Assembly: GCA_905182985.1 (NCBI GenBank)
Contig: CAJJDN010000056.1
Coordinates: 118,609-182,608 of the forward strand
DNA length: 64,000 bases
From: Paramecium sonneborni
Lineage: Eukaryota > Ciliophora > Oligohymenophorea > Peniculida > Parameciidae
Direction: 5' to 3'
The notes under the pieces were generated by a model, which did not search any database, had not been told where the DNA came from, and was given only the letters and a program-made list of their open reading frames with translations. Positions 39,727 to 52,012 of the stretch are shown piece after piece. The translations under genes and the position numbers were made by a program. Every line of letters begins with the position of its first letter. Within the stretch, counting starts at the first letter, position 1.

Positions 39727-40548
39727 ATGACAGAAGTCAAACCTCCACGAGAGTCTTTGGTCAAATATGAAAATCCAATAGAAGTTAGCATTGCTAATGA
39801 TGCAACTAGAGGATTGTAAGGAAAAAAGAAATCATAACTTTCACCTTTAGAATCCAAACCAAATACAGAAGTAAGAGATGAAATAAGTTTAGGATATTTT
39901 GAATGCCATATTACCTCCAATTGAATGGGATCATGATGGAAAACATTATATTTAATATGTTTTACACGTTCCAGCTACAAGAGAAGATGTTGGAAATTTA
40001 TAAAAACTTCTTGATGAGAGATTATTAGCAAGATAAGCTAGGTTATTATTTATTAAATATCTTTAGAGAGACTGGAATTTGTCCAATTAGAGAAGAATTA
40101 TTGAGTTAATGTTTTGATGAGATTATAAGACAAGTTACAATTGATTGTCCAGAAAGAGGTAATCAATAATAACTAATAAGATAGGACTATTATTAATGAG
40201 AGTCAGAGATGAACTAAAAATGACTATAGCTGCTTATTAAACATTATACAATTCATCTGTTACATTTGGTATGAGAAAACAATTGTAAGCTGAAATGGGA
40301 AAAAGTGAATTGGAGGAAAAGATAGTTTAATTAGAATAAAGGAAATAAAAACTCGAAGAAAAGGTATATTAATCTATATTACTATTCAGAGAATTGATTT
40401 ACTTAATAAAAAAGACTCTTTGGATAAAAAAATTAAAGAAAGAAATTAAATTGAAGAATAAAAGAGGAAATAAGAAATTGAATTTCTCAAATATTAAGGA
40501 TAACACCTAGAAGCATTCTTAAAATCCGTTTAACCTGAATTGAAGTGA
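39727..40548 (+). CDS. DNALI1: Axonemal inner-arm dynein light chain p28
   Basis: p28 is a light chain of single-headed inner-arm dyneins and is needed for normal ciliary waveform. It matches the family across nearly the whole length: ILPPIEWDHDGKHYIQYVLH, PATREDVGNLQKLLDERLLA, RQARETGICPIREELLSQCF, DEIIRQVTIDCPERGLLLMR, VRDELKMTIAAYQTLYNSSV and TFGMRKQLQAEM, then a coiled-coil end. Four introns (22, 25, 26 and 26 nt) are required, each falling inside conserved blocks, and give 240 residues. Start is ATG 39727 (MTEVKPPRESLVKYENP), stop TGA 40546-40548. The neighbouring MORN gene may also be ciliary or cortical, but clustering by function is not otherwise seen here. Confidence 0.96.
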
Positions 40549-40702
40549 TTTTCATATTATAACAATTATTACAACTAGAAGATTTTAATACAATTTATCT
40601 CTAAAATATATAGATATATAAAATTATAGATTTTATTATCTATAATTTTTGACATTTCTCTTTTGAATATCACATTAAATAATTTTAATAATTTTTTTTA
40701 TA

Positions 40703-41758
40703 ATGGGATAGATTTCAGCTTTATGTTGCAAAAAAGACTAAGTTATAATTATAGAGAAAAAAGTAACTTAAGAGATTGTTGAAGCTTTTACTATTGATGA
40801 AGGAAAGGAAGATTTAGAAAAGAGAAATAAGATTATTAAAATTTAGGCTAATTATAGAGGCTACAGAGTTAGGAAAATCATTAAATTAGAATTAAAACAA
40901 CCATAAACGAAATAATTAGAAAGTTAAGGTGAAACGGTTGATATAGTAGCTTATTCTGGAAAAAGAGAAACTTTAAAATAAAATGTTGTTGCAGCAATCA
41001 AATTCAAGAAAGATCAATTATTGGTGAAAAATACAATGAATTGCATAGAACCAATTGAATTACCTAAAATAGAAATGGTTGATGGAAGTACATATGAAGG
41101 ATAATGGATGAATGAATAAAAATGGGGAAAAGGTAAGTTGGTTTATAAAGATGGTTCTATTTATGATGGACAATGGAAACAAAATGTTGCATAAGGGATT
41201 GGAAAGTTAATTCATAATGATGGAGATAGTTATGAAGGTGAATGGTTAAATGATAGAGCTAATGGATTTGGAATATATATTCATTCTAATGGGGCTATTT
41301 ATAAAGGATAATGGAAAGATGATCAACAAGAAGGAAAAGGAGAAGAAATATGGCCTGATGGTTCAAAATATGAAGGGGATTATTTTGAAGGAAAAAAACA
41401 TGGTTATGGTAAGATTCTCTTTAATGACGGTTCAGTTTATTAAGGTCAATTTCAACATAATGATATACATGGCACTGGGGTTTATAAATGGTTTAATGGA
41501 AAAATTTATGATGGATAATGGATTCAAAATAAAATGAATGGATATGGTACTTTGAAATGGCCTGATGGAAAGAAATATGTAGGAGAATATTAGAATGATG
41601 TTAAACATGGGCATGGAATTTATTACTGGGATGATGGAAGAGTATATGATGGCATGTGGAAAGATGGTAATTAACATGGAGAAGGAATTTATGTAGATTG
41701 TAATGGAGTTTCAAAGAAAGGAATATGGGAGGGTGGAAGAAGGGTTAAATGGATTTGA
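40703..41758 (+). CDS. MORN-repeat protein with MGQ N-terminus and IQ motif, intact
   Basis: A single-exon, 351-residue gene: the cleanest member of the family. [13 protein letters not shown] gives Gly2 and two cysteines for dual acylation. The IQ motif is [20 protein letters not shown] (about residues 52-71). After a linker, about nine MORN repeats run from YEGQWMNEQKWGKG to [14 protein letters not shown] and the family-typical end [12 protein letters not shown]. It is closest to the gene at 15534-16642 (same order: VAQGIGKLIH versus SAQGIGRLIH) and serves as the template for its frame. Likely a membrane-anchored, calmodulin-responsive scaffold. Stop is TGA 41756-41758. Confidence 0.92.
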
Positions 41759-41855
41759 TAGTAATTGAGTTGGTTTTTCTTTTGTAATTAGTTGTGAATC
41801 AATAATATATCTAGATTAATTTATTAATGAATTAGATTTAATTAAATAACTGAAA

Positions 41856-42119
41856 ATGGGCAATGTGAATACTCTGAGAAATTAGAAATCAGCTGTTCAT
41901 TAAAAGAAAGAATATGTGCTAAATGATATTCAATTAAAAATTCAATAGAACCTAAATAAATAGAAAAAGAGCGTAAATTCTTAGTTAAAAACATCTTAAA
42001 CGAGGATAGAATGTAGTAAAAATAAGAAAAATAATTTAGGTCCTTTAAATACGAATAGAATTTAATGTTAATCTGGACGAAGTTTATTGGAAGATTAACC
42101 CATACTTTTTTATAGATGA
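41856..42119 (+). CDS. Small MGN-start protein, 87 aa
   Basis: Starts MGNVNTLRNQKSAVHQKKEY, a plausible myristoylation site (Gly2, though Asn3-Val4 rather than Cys). The rest is very basic and Gln/Asn/Lys-rich (QNLNKQKKSVNSQLK), ending EDQPILFYR. No domain is recognised. Myristate plus a basic patch would be enough for membrane binding. It sits between a MORN gene of the MGx family and the OSCA channel on the same strand, 97 and 35 nt away. No introns. Modest confidence because it is short and of low complexity. Confidence 0.55.
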
Positions 42120-42154
42120 AATAAAATGTTTTCAATATATTAATTATTTTACTT

Positions 42155-45100
42155 ATGCAAATTCATCCAATTCAAGCTATAAATACTACTACAAAAGAGG
42201 ATTCTTAAATTCACATAAATGGAAGTGAAGAGAAATTATTAAAGACTAAATAAACAATACTAGATCGTTCACCAGTAAATTAGGAAGCATTGAATACTTA
42301 TCTAAAAAGTACTCATCCTACTGATCCTGATGATAAATTCTATGATTGTTCAAACTGTTATGATGTGGATGTAGGTTTCAATTGTTGCTGTAGTACAGAA
42401 TTTTAATCTGACATAAATTAATATGGAGCTGGTATTACTATATATTTTAGATTTCTCAAATAAGTATTACATCATAGATAATAATGTAGATCATTTTATA
42501 CTTTTTACTATTTGCTATAATGAGCATACCTTAATTGATCTTTTCCTTATCTTGTGTTTAAGATACCTTAACCCTCAATTCAATGCTAATGGGAACAACA
42601 CTAGGATCATTGAGTCTGTAAGGAGATTCTTGTATCAAAAAGTCTTGGGATGATGTTATTTAAAATGTATAAATCAATAATTCATATATAGAATGATTTG
42701 ACTCTTGATTAAGCTACTATCTTGTAGAAGACTACATTTTAATGTAAATCTGGAACAATATCAGCTTAAAATTTTGTGTTAGGATTTATATAAGAAGATA
42801 GGAATTCTATCCCTTGTACTTAATATGATCCATCTTAAGCTATTACTAATTGCACTAATTTAAATGCATTTGCAGAGATATAAAATTAATGTATAGGATA
42901 CTAATCTTGTGAATTTATTATTAAAGAATCTTTGTTTGACAATTGTCCTAATATGCATAAAGATCATATAGTTTATGCTTATTCTTTTTGCTAAGATTCT
43001 GAATTCTCGATAGGATCAATAAGTATTAAGAATAATACAGTTTCTATAATTTGTGCATATATTGATTTGGCTATTATATTGATATCTACTATCTTTCTCT
43101 TTACGTAAATATTTATAATTTAATTTCAAGCTTGGAAAGATAAGAATAAGAAACTATGAAAAATGTGAATGAGAGTGAAGTTTTTGTTGAAAACTTTTCT
43201 TTGGAATTTCAAAATCTACCTGAATGCTCTGATCCCAGAGAGTTGTTTTAAAAATTAATAGAAATCGAGTTATAATTAGCTAAGAAATTTCCTCAAATTT
43301 CAAGCTTTCATATCGTTGATATTTAATTCTCGAAAGGAAATAAATCAGTATTAATAGGAGAAGAGAGAGCATAGACAATAAAAAAAAGAAATAATCTTGT
43401 TAGAAGATTTGAAAATAAATTTAAAGTTTCTGTAGTTACATCAATGGATTTAAAATAAAACTTAGCAACTGCTGTATTGACATAAACATTGAGTTAATTG
43501 TAATAAAAAGATAATGCATAAGAGTTAATAGGTGAAATTGAAAAATTAGAAAATCAAATTTCTGATTATGACAATTAAATCTAAGAGCCAGAAGAACTTA
43601 ATGAGATTATCAAATATGCTTGGATCACATTTGAAACTATTGAATAAAGAAATATGGCATTCTTTGTTTATTAATAAGACTATTTACGAGATTTATTTTC
43701 ATGTTGTGGATGCAATGAAATTTTGAAAATAGACAATGCCATAATCAAAGCATAACCAGCCCCTCCTCCTGATGATATTAATTGGATGAACTTACAGTAT
43801 AGTACAATAGAATTGATAGCTCGCAGAACTCTAAGTTTTATGCTTACTTTTGTACTGATGATTTTTACTATTGCAGCCATTATTTTTTTGAAGTACTATA
43901 TCTTATTAATTCAGATTAAAACAATTAGATTATTAATCTAATTATCCTGAACCAAATTGTACAATGTACTCTAAAATAACTGAGAACGATGTTATTGATG
44001 ATTAATAGAAAAAGAATTTCAAATAAGGATTACTTGAATGTTATTGCAAAGAAGACTTCCTTAATAGAATCAATATGACATTTAGCAATGGTGAACAATT
44101 ATGTTAACAATGGTTTAATGATTATGTTAAAATTGTTGGATGGCCATTCTTAATTGTAATTGTCATTATATTCATAAATCAAGTCATTTAATTAATATTT
44201 ACAAGTATATTTTCAATTCATAATTATTATTAGAATTTGCTGAATTTGAAGCTCATCGCTCTAAATCAAAATAATTATCCTCTCGACTTTTGAAGGTATT
44301 TATTGTGTAATACATAAATACAGCTTTAGTAATTTTGATTATCAATATCAAATTTACAAGCGAATTAAATTTATCATCATTTTCAGTATGGTTAAATGGT
44401 AAATTTGATGATATCAATGTTTAATGGTTTAATCAAGTAGGAACAACTATAGTAATTAATAAATGTTATTTTTAGTTATTGACTATGGTTATATATATTA
44501 TAGGCCCATTAATAAATATTATGATAAGCAGTTTGATTAGGTGCTTTAAAAAATGTTTTGATTAATGTGGATTGGATGAAGGTCAATTTACAAAAAAATT
44601 AACTCAATAGGATTTGAATGAATATTATACAGGTTCCGATTTCAACGTAGAATTAAAATACTCCTAAATTCTAACTGTTATTTGTGTTAATTTCTTATAT
44701 AGTTCAGGAATGCCTCTATTGTATTTAACAACAGCGCTTTTTCTCTTCATTACCTTTTGTTCAGATAAATATTATTTATTACATTTTTGTAAGATTCCAC
44801 CAAAAGTGGATGATAGTATTGCAAAATTGGTTAGATAGATATTAAAGTTACTTTTAATTTGGCATACAATATTTTCAATTTGGATTTATGGATCAACTAA
44901 ATTGTTTCCTGAAACAGTAGATTTTACTAAATCAATATAATCTTCTTCAATAGTTCAAAATGCTTAAAATGATGTATTTGGAGAATTCTTTACAAGAGCC
45001 ATAACAAGTTAATGCATTGGTTTAACTTGTATGTTGATTTTACTTATCTTATATTATATTCTTTGGCCATACTTAATAAGCCCAATTTTGAAAACAATCT

Positions 45101-45418
45101 TTTTCTTTTGTTACAGTGAATCAACATTATTTGATAAAGTGGAAAACACTTTTATATCAATGCAATAATCTCTTTATGAATGTAAATGAAATTAATTTAT
45201 TTTTAGTGTATTCGTAAAATTAAGGAAATCAATTAAAGGAACTCTTAAGAATTTAAAGGTAAGATGCTTAGTAAAAAGGACAATAATAATTTGCATTATT
45301 AATGGGAGAACGATTAGCAAGATTGCAAGCACTTAAGTTTTTTAAGGGATTAATAAATGGACTTCATTCATATGACATTGTATTGAATCCTAAGTATTCT
45401 TAATATCACAACCTTTGA
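42155..45418 (+). CDS. OSCA/TMEM63 (CSC1-like) mechanosensitive channel
   Basis: The OSCA/TMEM63 family forms osmotically or mechanically gated cation channels with about 11 membrane helices. Evidence: GAGITIYFRF before the first helix; the cytosolic RNA-recognition-like loop (VENFSLEFQNLPECSDPREL, then YAWITFETIEQRNMAFFVYQ); the diagnostic KAQPAPPPDDINWMNL just before the main helices; and KVFIVQYINTALVILIIN later. Six introns (26, 25, 26, 22, 29 and 25 nt) remove every apparent frame change and leave exactly 1036 residues. The long N-terminal extracellular insert (about residues 85-300, Cys-rich, for example CKSGTISAQN) is larger than in plants. TGA 45416-45418 ends it, and the next frame begins at the very next base; see the finding on this junction. 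Confidence 0.88.
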
Positions 45419-47728
45419 ATGAATATTTAAAATAATATGTTATTTGAATAATATAAAGATTATGAATATGATCGTAAGAAAATGGAATTGGAAATAGAAT
45501 ATCATACTCCCAAGACTATTTTTATTAAAGCTTTTGGAATTGAACTTACATTTCGAGATGTTTGGCCATATTTAATGGAAGATGATAGAAAACTGAAATT
45601 AGTAATTCTCTAATTTATAGTTCAATATTGTAAAACTATGATTCCTAAATGGAAGACAACTGAAAAATATTATGAGAATTTCGATCATGGAAATATTGAA
45701 AAACCAAATGAAGAATTTTCACATACCTTTTATTTTTTCTAATATCTAGATGAGTGGTCTTTGTGTATTTATTCTAGAGAACAAAATACCTTATATAGTT
45801 ATGTTCTGAGTGAATCTACTTAAAAGAAAATTAAATCAATTTTTATAGATAAAGGAATAAAAGTGGATTAAAGAATAAATATTCAATAGACTGTGACTAT
45901 AGCTGAAGAAGACACAATTGTCATGATCAAATTACTCTATTATATATGTAAATAATAAGAATTAATATTTTCAATTGATTAAGAAGTAGCTATAGAATGG
46001 AGAAAGATGGTTAAAGTCGTAGATTTATTTTTGTTTGAATTACATAAGCAATATAAAGAATAAATAGAGAATTAATAGAACAGTAAATCTTAAAAGTCAA
46101 TAGAATAATCTAATCCTAATCTTTTTCTTAAATAAGATTCTAAATCAATCGAATTCAATCCTGATAAATCTAAATTTGGAGAGGCTCCTAATTCTAATTA
46201 ATCAGTGGAATCTAAAAAATAATAATAATCATTTGAAAAATCACTTAGTGTGTCCAGAATAAGACATGGTTAAGTGACTGATGAAATGGTATAATTGTCC
46301 AAAGAAGAGTATAATTATCTCATTGAATCATTTAAATAATAAGTTATTAAGGAACTCTAATAAATTGAACCATAACATCCTACCATGTTCTTATAAAAAT
46401 ATTTAAAAGGGAATGGAGATTTGATGGTTAAAAAAGATATGGAAGGAAAAGATGAGCTTATTGTTAAATTAAAAGGTGAACAATTATAAGTACTCTTATA
46501 ATAATATGAAAAATATTATTAATAATAAATCAATAATTAAGAATTTGAGAAACAATAACAATAGATCAAATAATAGTATTAATAACATATGTAATTTTAA
46601 TAATTACTTAATTATTATTATCAACATGATCCTTCTTAATACTAAAAATTAGTTTCAGAATATTATAAAAGATTGAATGAATAAACATTATCAAAATTGA
46701 GACCACTCTTTCCATAGAATATGTAATAACAAGAATCATAAGGAAATATAAGTCAATAAAGTCTGAAAATTCCCTACTCTCCTTAAATTCAATCTCTCTC
46801 TAATAGCAAATCAAGTGATCGATACAACAAACCCATTAATACACTTCCATAACCAAGTTTTAATGTTTCAAAATCTTTCAGTTAAAATTAATAACTTTAA
46901 AACAGTGTTAATTTTACTAAATCAATAGATCCATAATTCAAACCTTCTCCTCAAAATACTATTGTCTGTTCAAGGTATAACAAATAAATCACCTATTCAG
47001 AAATCAATCTCTTACAAAATAAAGGAGAAATGACTGAAAATTAACTCAATTTCTATATCAGATATTTAGAAGAAAAGTAATCTTCTCTTTAATAAGGAAC
47101 TCTTAAATAAATGAAATTGAGAATATTTTATCTATCTACAACTTTCTATAAAAGCCTAATTAAAGAACATAATAATCCTGATAGTATATCATATCAATCT
47201 GCATCTGTATATACCTCTAAATATATTGGCAAAGATAACACAATATTTGATAAATTTGATATTATTTTGATACCTATTGTTATTGCTTCAGGTTTAGAAA
47301 CTATTCTTATCAATTTCAATCTAACTTCATAGACTATTTATTTTTATGATAGCTTAATTAATGGTGTAGGATCCTAAAGTATGGCATAGTCTCACATTGC
47401 TCAAAATGGTTTATTAAATAATCCATTTTTGATGTGTTGTTTAAGATTCTTAGAAATTGAGTATAATTAGAAATTCATGAAGACCTTATCATTATTAAAA
47501 TGGAATATAGTCTATTCACCACATGAAAAAATTATAGAAAATTCTAAAACTAATTCAATGATAGCTTTCTTGATAACGCAAATTTCTAAAGGAATTCAAG
47601 TTGAGAAGAGCTTTAATATATAGCTTGATCTGGCTAAATTTACTTCAAACCTTATAAAACTTTTCTCTTAGCTTGGTATTACTCAAAATAGAAAGAATGA
47701 ATTTAATTTAGAGAAAATGGTATTATGA
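45419..47728 (+). CDS. Large Gln-rich protein with a catalytically dead Ulp1/SENP-like domain
   Basis: An intronless 769-residue frame. The N-terminal ~200 residues are of unknown fold (FGIELTFRDVWPYLMEDDRK, IPKWKTTEKYYENF). A long Gln-rich middle, largely TAA/TAG-coded, follows. The C-terminal part (about 560-690) resembles a C48 Ulp1 protease: KLRIFYLSTTFYKSLIKEHN, FDKFDIILIPIVIASGLETI, TIYFYDSLINGVGSQSM, QNGLLNNPFLMCCLRFLE. Active proteases carry His-Trp after the PI-I strand, an Asp in YYDSL and Cys in DCGVF. Here HW is replaced by LE, the Asp is kept, and the Cys position reads NNPF, so it cannot cleave. It may bind SUMO or a ubiquitin-like protein. The start is the ATG next to the upstream stop. 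Confidence 0.7.
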
Positions 47729-48131
47729 TCATTGTTATTTTTTTTTATTTTTGTATCATTTAATGAAATAGAACCATTCTTATTGATCAAACTAATAAAT
47801 CGAAATATATTTTCAAGTAATTACTTTAAATTTTTTAATTTACAAATTCCATTCATTTTTTTTGTTTCTTCATCTTTTAAATACGTTTCCTCTGCCACTT
47901 TCTTATATTGATTGTGTTTAATAAAGGAAATTTGTAAAATTCAGAAATTACTAATTAACAGATGTTTATTTTAGTTATTTGATGTCGAAATATGAATTTT
48001 ATGTTCTATTTTTGGAAAATTCATGTTATTGTTTATATTATTCTATAATAATATCACTTAAAGGCGCATAGATAATCAGATATTTTAATAATTTTTTTAA
48101 TTTGCAAAATAAATATCAAGAACACTTAGGA
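47729..48131. other. Intergenic spacer, no gene seen
   Basis: About 400 bp of AT-rich DNA with several short T runs between the Ulp1-like gene and the HSF gene. No open frame with coding-like composition on either strand. It should contain the HSF promoter; no heat-shock element (alternating GAA/TTC triplets) stood out. Confidence 0.5.
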
Positions 48132-49141
48132 ATGTCTTAAAAAAAAACCAAAAGTATGAAAAAAGGAGTGTCAAACTTCTTACTCAAAACCTACAATATC
48201 ATTATGGTATTTAACTATTTATACATGTTCGAATATTCCTAAATTGATCATCAGAAATTTTGATGATTTTAGGAATTAAATTCTCGAATTATTATATATA
48301 TTCAATTGATTATTAATAACTTTTAGAATCCAGAAAACTAAGATATTATTGATTTTACTGATAAAGGGAATGCATTTGTAGTTAAAGATCAAACCAAATT
48401 GAGCAATGACATCCTCCCAACTCATTTTAAACATCATAATTTCAGTTCTTTTATTAGACAATTAAATATGTATGGATTCAAGAAAATTCGTAATGTTAAC
48501 AACCAAAATGAGTTTAGTCATTATTATTTCAGAAGAAATATGGAGTATATAAAACATATTAACTTAGGCATTTGTTGATAAATATAGCAAGAAGAAATGG
48601 TGGGGTTAAGGCAAAAAAGGAAAAATCAATATAAGTGAAAAATAGTAAGGTAAAGTAAATTCCGAAAGATTTCTTTGATAAATTTGATTAATTGAAATAA
48701 GAGATACAAAATATCAACTTAGAATCGAATTTCTTTAGTAAATAAATTGAATAGGTATCCTTTTGTAATGCTATTAGTTTTAAAACACATAATCCACACT
48801 GCTTGAATCCTATCACTCTTTATTTATGGAATTTAGTTTTATAAAGAGCAAGCGTTAAACTTATAGTGATTTGATATGCCAACTATTATTTCGATTAACC
48901 AACGCTTCTCAGAGTGATTAAATACTAAGTTTCTAATTTTTTATATAATTTTAGATATGGTTCAGAAGTTCAATAAAACAAATTAGAATACCATGAGCAA
49001 TGGAACTGGCAGTTCAGATAATAATAATGAATAGAATGGTGGATCCAGTAAAGATGGTATTTTTAAGAATTTATCCTAGATACAAATTAGAGTAATGGGA
49101 GCAATCCATAATTGGAGGAAGAAAGAATAAAGCCTGTTTGA
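48132..49141 (+). CDS. Heat-shock transcription factor (HSF) DNA-binding domain protein
   Basis: The HSF winged-helix domain is nearly the whole N-terminal half: VSNFLLKTYNIIM, then NPENQDIIDFTDKGNAFVVK, LSNDILPTHFKHHNFSSFIR (recognition helix region), QLNMYGFKKIRNV and FRRNMEHLLINIARRN. HSFs bind inverted GAA repeats as trimers; here a short heptad stretch (DKFDQLKQEIQNINLESNFF) follows and may trimerise. The tail is N/G/Q-rich and ends LEEERIKPV. Five introns fit; the first is 120 nt (48207-48326), exceptional in this window, the others 23-26 nt. With all removed the length is exactly 264 residues. Its domain length matches the family only when the 120-nt segment is spliced out. Confidence 0.85.
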
Positions 49142-49612
49142 TTAAAAAAGTTTTTGTTACTATTAAATTATATTATTAGTTGTCGAATAAAATTTATATT
49201 AATTAACTATTTGATTTTTTAATTGTTAATGCGACTTTTTCCACTTCAAACAATTTTTAATTACATTTGAGAATGTATCAATGAATATTCCATTCTGAAA
49301 TTTCATGCGTATTGAAATTAGATATCAGAAAAAGATTTAGTAATAACATAAATACTTTTTATAAAACAAATCTATATATATATTTGGTTGAATCCAAAAT
49401 ACTAAAAATAGTATGTATATATTGTTATTTCATCTGTGGAAGATATACAAAATTTTTTCCAGCACCTAATCAATAAGTACAATGCAAACTTTATGTTTAA
49501 TTGTGAGATTGCGATTCACTATTTTTGTAATCATAATTAAATAGTAATTTTTTGAGGATAATGTATTTTAAATTTTCTATTAAATTCTAAGCTTAAAAAA
49601 AAATTGAATGAA

Positions 49613-50330
49613 TTCAGATGAACAATTTCATACATAGAGATTTGAGGCTAATCTTTAAAAATTTAAAGTAGTTAGAAAACATCTTAATTCATTTCAAGGT
49701 GCATAAGTTTCCGATTGAAAATGTAATGTATAGATCTATTGAATATACGCCACCTGAAGAAGTATTACTGGATTTTAAAATTGATACTTGGTTGTTAAGG
49801 GTAATCTTATTTTATTTAACTATTTTAAACAACATAAGAATTATTACATGGTTCATTTCCATTTGATTATAAAGATTAACAAAAATTGATTAAAATATCT
49901 TACAAATCAATTAATAATTTCTCGAAGAAATTACATTAGCGAATTTTTCACCTTTACAGCTTCAACTATTAGCACCCTAAAAGTAAGTTAATCTATTAAA
50001 TTCTTTAGCATCTGCACATAGAGTTTTTGAAATATATCCATCCCAAGTCTTTGTAATACAATTATTTACAATAAAAGACAAGTCATAATTTCATCCTAAA
50101 ATTGATGATTAATTAGAATATTAGTATTGCCATTTTAATAGGGGAACAGAACCTCCTCCAAAAATTGTGATTGATACTTGGTAATCATTACCCAATCGAT
50201 CTCCTTAATAAGGAGATCAAATTAGATCATATAATTTTAATTATTCATAAGTTTAAAATCATGATCAAATTTGTTTCGTCAAAATGATATTTTTCATTTT
50301 ATTATTACAAAAATAGATAAATTAAGTTAT
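49613..50330 (+). pseudogene. Relic of a protein kinase (also at 51024-51741 in the duplicated copy)
   Basis: Pieces of a kinase C-lobe survive in shifting frames: HRDLRLIFKNLKQLENILIH near 49640 (compare HRDLK..NIL), EYTPPEEVLLDFKIDTW near 49740 (a decayed PPE and DxW), and HGSFPFDYKDQQKLIK near 49855. The DFG motif is not found and the N-lobe is only vaguely visible upstream (CGRYTKFFPAPNQ). A polar tail follows (FNRGTEPPPKIVIDTWQSLP). No start codon gives the whole series, so this is probably an inactivated duplicate of one of the many ciliate kinases. It lies tail to tail with the dehydrogenase relic. Confidence 0.5.
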
Positions 50331-50601
50331 GATTAGTTTAATTTAGTGTAAATACATTCTCTGCAGGGACTTCTACATTGTCAAAATAAATAGGTCCTGT
50401 ATCAGAACATTTCATTCCAATTTTATCTAATTTTTTACCTCTTGAAAATCCTTTCATTCCTGATTAACAATGAACGCAGTAATTCCATGTTGTTTCTTCT
50501 CAGGTTCAGTTTTAGCATAAACTACTATTACATCTGCCACAGGTCCATTTGTTATCCACATCTTACTTCCATTAAGTATATATTTATCTCCAACTTTTTT
50601 T
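50245..50601 (-). pseudogene. IVD: Partial copy of the IVD relic (assembly duplicate)
   Basis: The same 3' fragment as in 51656-52012, cut by the N at 50602. It starts in mid-gene and has no start codon. Redundant sequence, not a separate locus. Confidence 0.8.
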
Positions 50602-50602
50602 N

Positions 50603-52012
50603 ATTTATATTAATTAACTATTTGATTTTTTAATTGTTAATGCGACTTTTTCCACTTCAAACAATTTTTAATTACATTTGAGAATGTATCAATGAATATT
50701 CCATTCTGAAATTTCATGCGTATTGAAATTAGATATCAGAAAAAGATTTAGTAATAACATAAATACTTTTTATAAAACAAATCTATATATATATTTGGTT
50801 GAATCCAAAATACTAAAAATAGTATGTATATATTGTTATTTCATCTGTGGAAGATATACAAAATTTTTTCCAGCACCTAATCAATAAGTACAATGCAAAC
50901 TTTATGTTTAATTGTGAGATTGCGATTCACTATTTTTGTAATCATAATTAAATAGTAATTTTTTGAGGATAATGTATTTTAAATTTTCTATTAAATTCTA
51001 AGCTTAAAAAAAAATTGAATGAATTCAGATGAACAATTTCATACATAGAGATTTGAGGCTAATCTTTAAAAATTTAAAGTAGTTAGAAAACATCTTAATT
51101 CATTTCAAGGTGCATAAGTTTCCGATTGAAAATGTAATGTATAGATCTATTGAATATACGCCACCTGAAGAAGTATTACTGGATTTTAAAATTGATACTT
51201 GGTTGTTAAGGGTAATCTTATTTTATTTAACTATTTTAAACAACATAAGAATTATTACATGGTTCATTTCCATTTGATTATAAAGATTAACAAAAATTGA
51301 TTAAAATATCTTACAAATCAATTAATAATTTCTCGAAGAAATTACATTAGCGAATTTTTCACCTTTACAGCTTCAACTATTAGCACCCTAAAAGTAAGTT
51401 AATCTATTAAATTCTTTAGCATCTGCACATAGAGTTTTTGAAATATATCCATCCCAAGTCTTTGTAATACAATTATTTACAATAAAAGACAAGTCATAAT
51501 TTCATCCTAAAATTGATGATTAATTAGAATATTAGTATTGCCATTTTAATAGGGGAACAGAACCTCCTCCAAAAATTGTGATTGATACTTGGTAATCATT
51601 ACCCAATCGATCTCCTTAATAAGGAGATCAAATTAGATCATATAATTTTAATTATTCATAAGTTTAAAATCATGATCAAATTTGTTTCGTCAAAATGATA
51701 TTTTTCATTTTATTATTACAAAAATAGATAAATTAAGTTATGATTAGTTTAATTTAGTGTAAATACATTCTCTGCAGGGACTTCTACATTGTCAAAATAA
51801 ATAGGTCCTGTATCAGAACATTTCATTCCAATTTTATCTAATTTTTTACCTCTTGAAAATCCTTTCATTCCTGATTAACAATGAACGCAGTAATTCCATG
51901 TTGTTTCTTCTCAGGTTCAGTTTTAGCATAAACTACTATTACATCTGCCACAGGTCCATTTGTTATCCACATCTTACTTCCATTAAGTATATATTTATCT
52001 CCAACTTTTTTT
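50603..52012. repeat. Direct repeat 2, copy B (1410 bp)
   Basis: Second copy of 49192-50601. It continues at 52013 into the unique part of the dehydrogenase relic, so it is the copy to keep for annotation. Confidence 0.93.

Larger units (their letters stand above)
49192..50601. repeat. Direct repeat 2, copy A (1410 bp)
   Basis: Reads the same as 50603-52012, with a single N at 50602 between the copies. It ends in the middle of the isovaleryl-CoA dehydrogenase relic, which continues only after copy B. Best explained as unmerged overlapping contig ends. Confidence 0.93.

Noticed and set aside
41250..41677. Extra open frames on both strands
   Set aside because: Both are shadows of the MORN-repeat gene at 40703-41758, caused by its regular 69-nt repeat unit.
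48207..48326. Unexcised internal eliminated sequence (IES) in the HSF gene
   Set aside because: The segment has clean GT/AG ends at the correct domain position, and no pair of TA boundaries with the usual IES end consensus gave the family's normal domain length.
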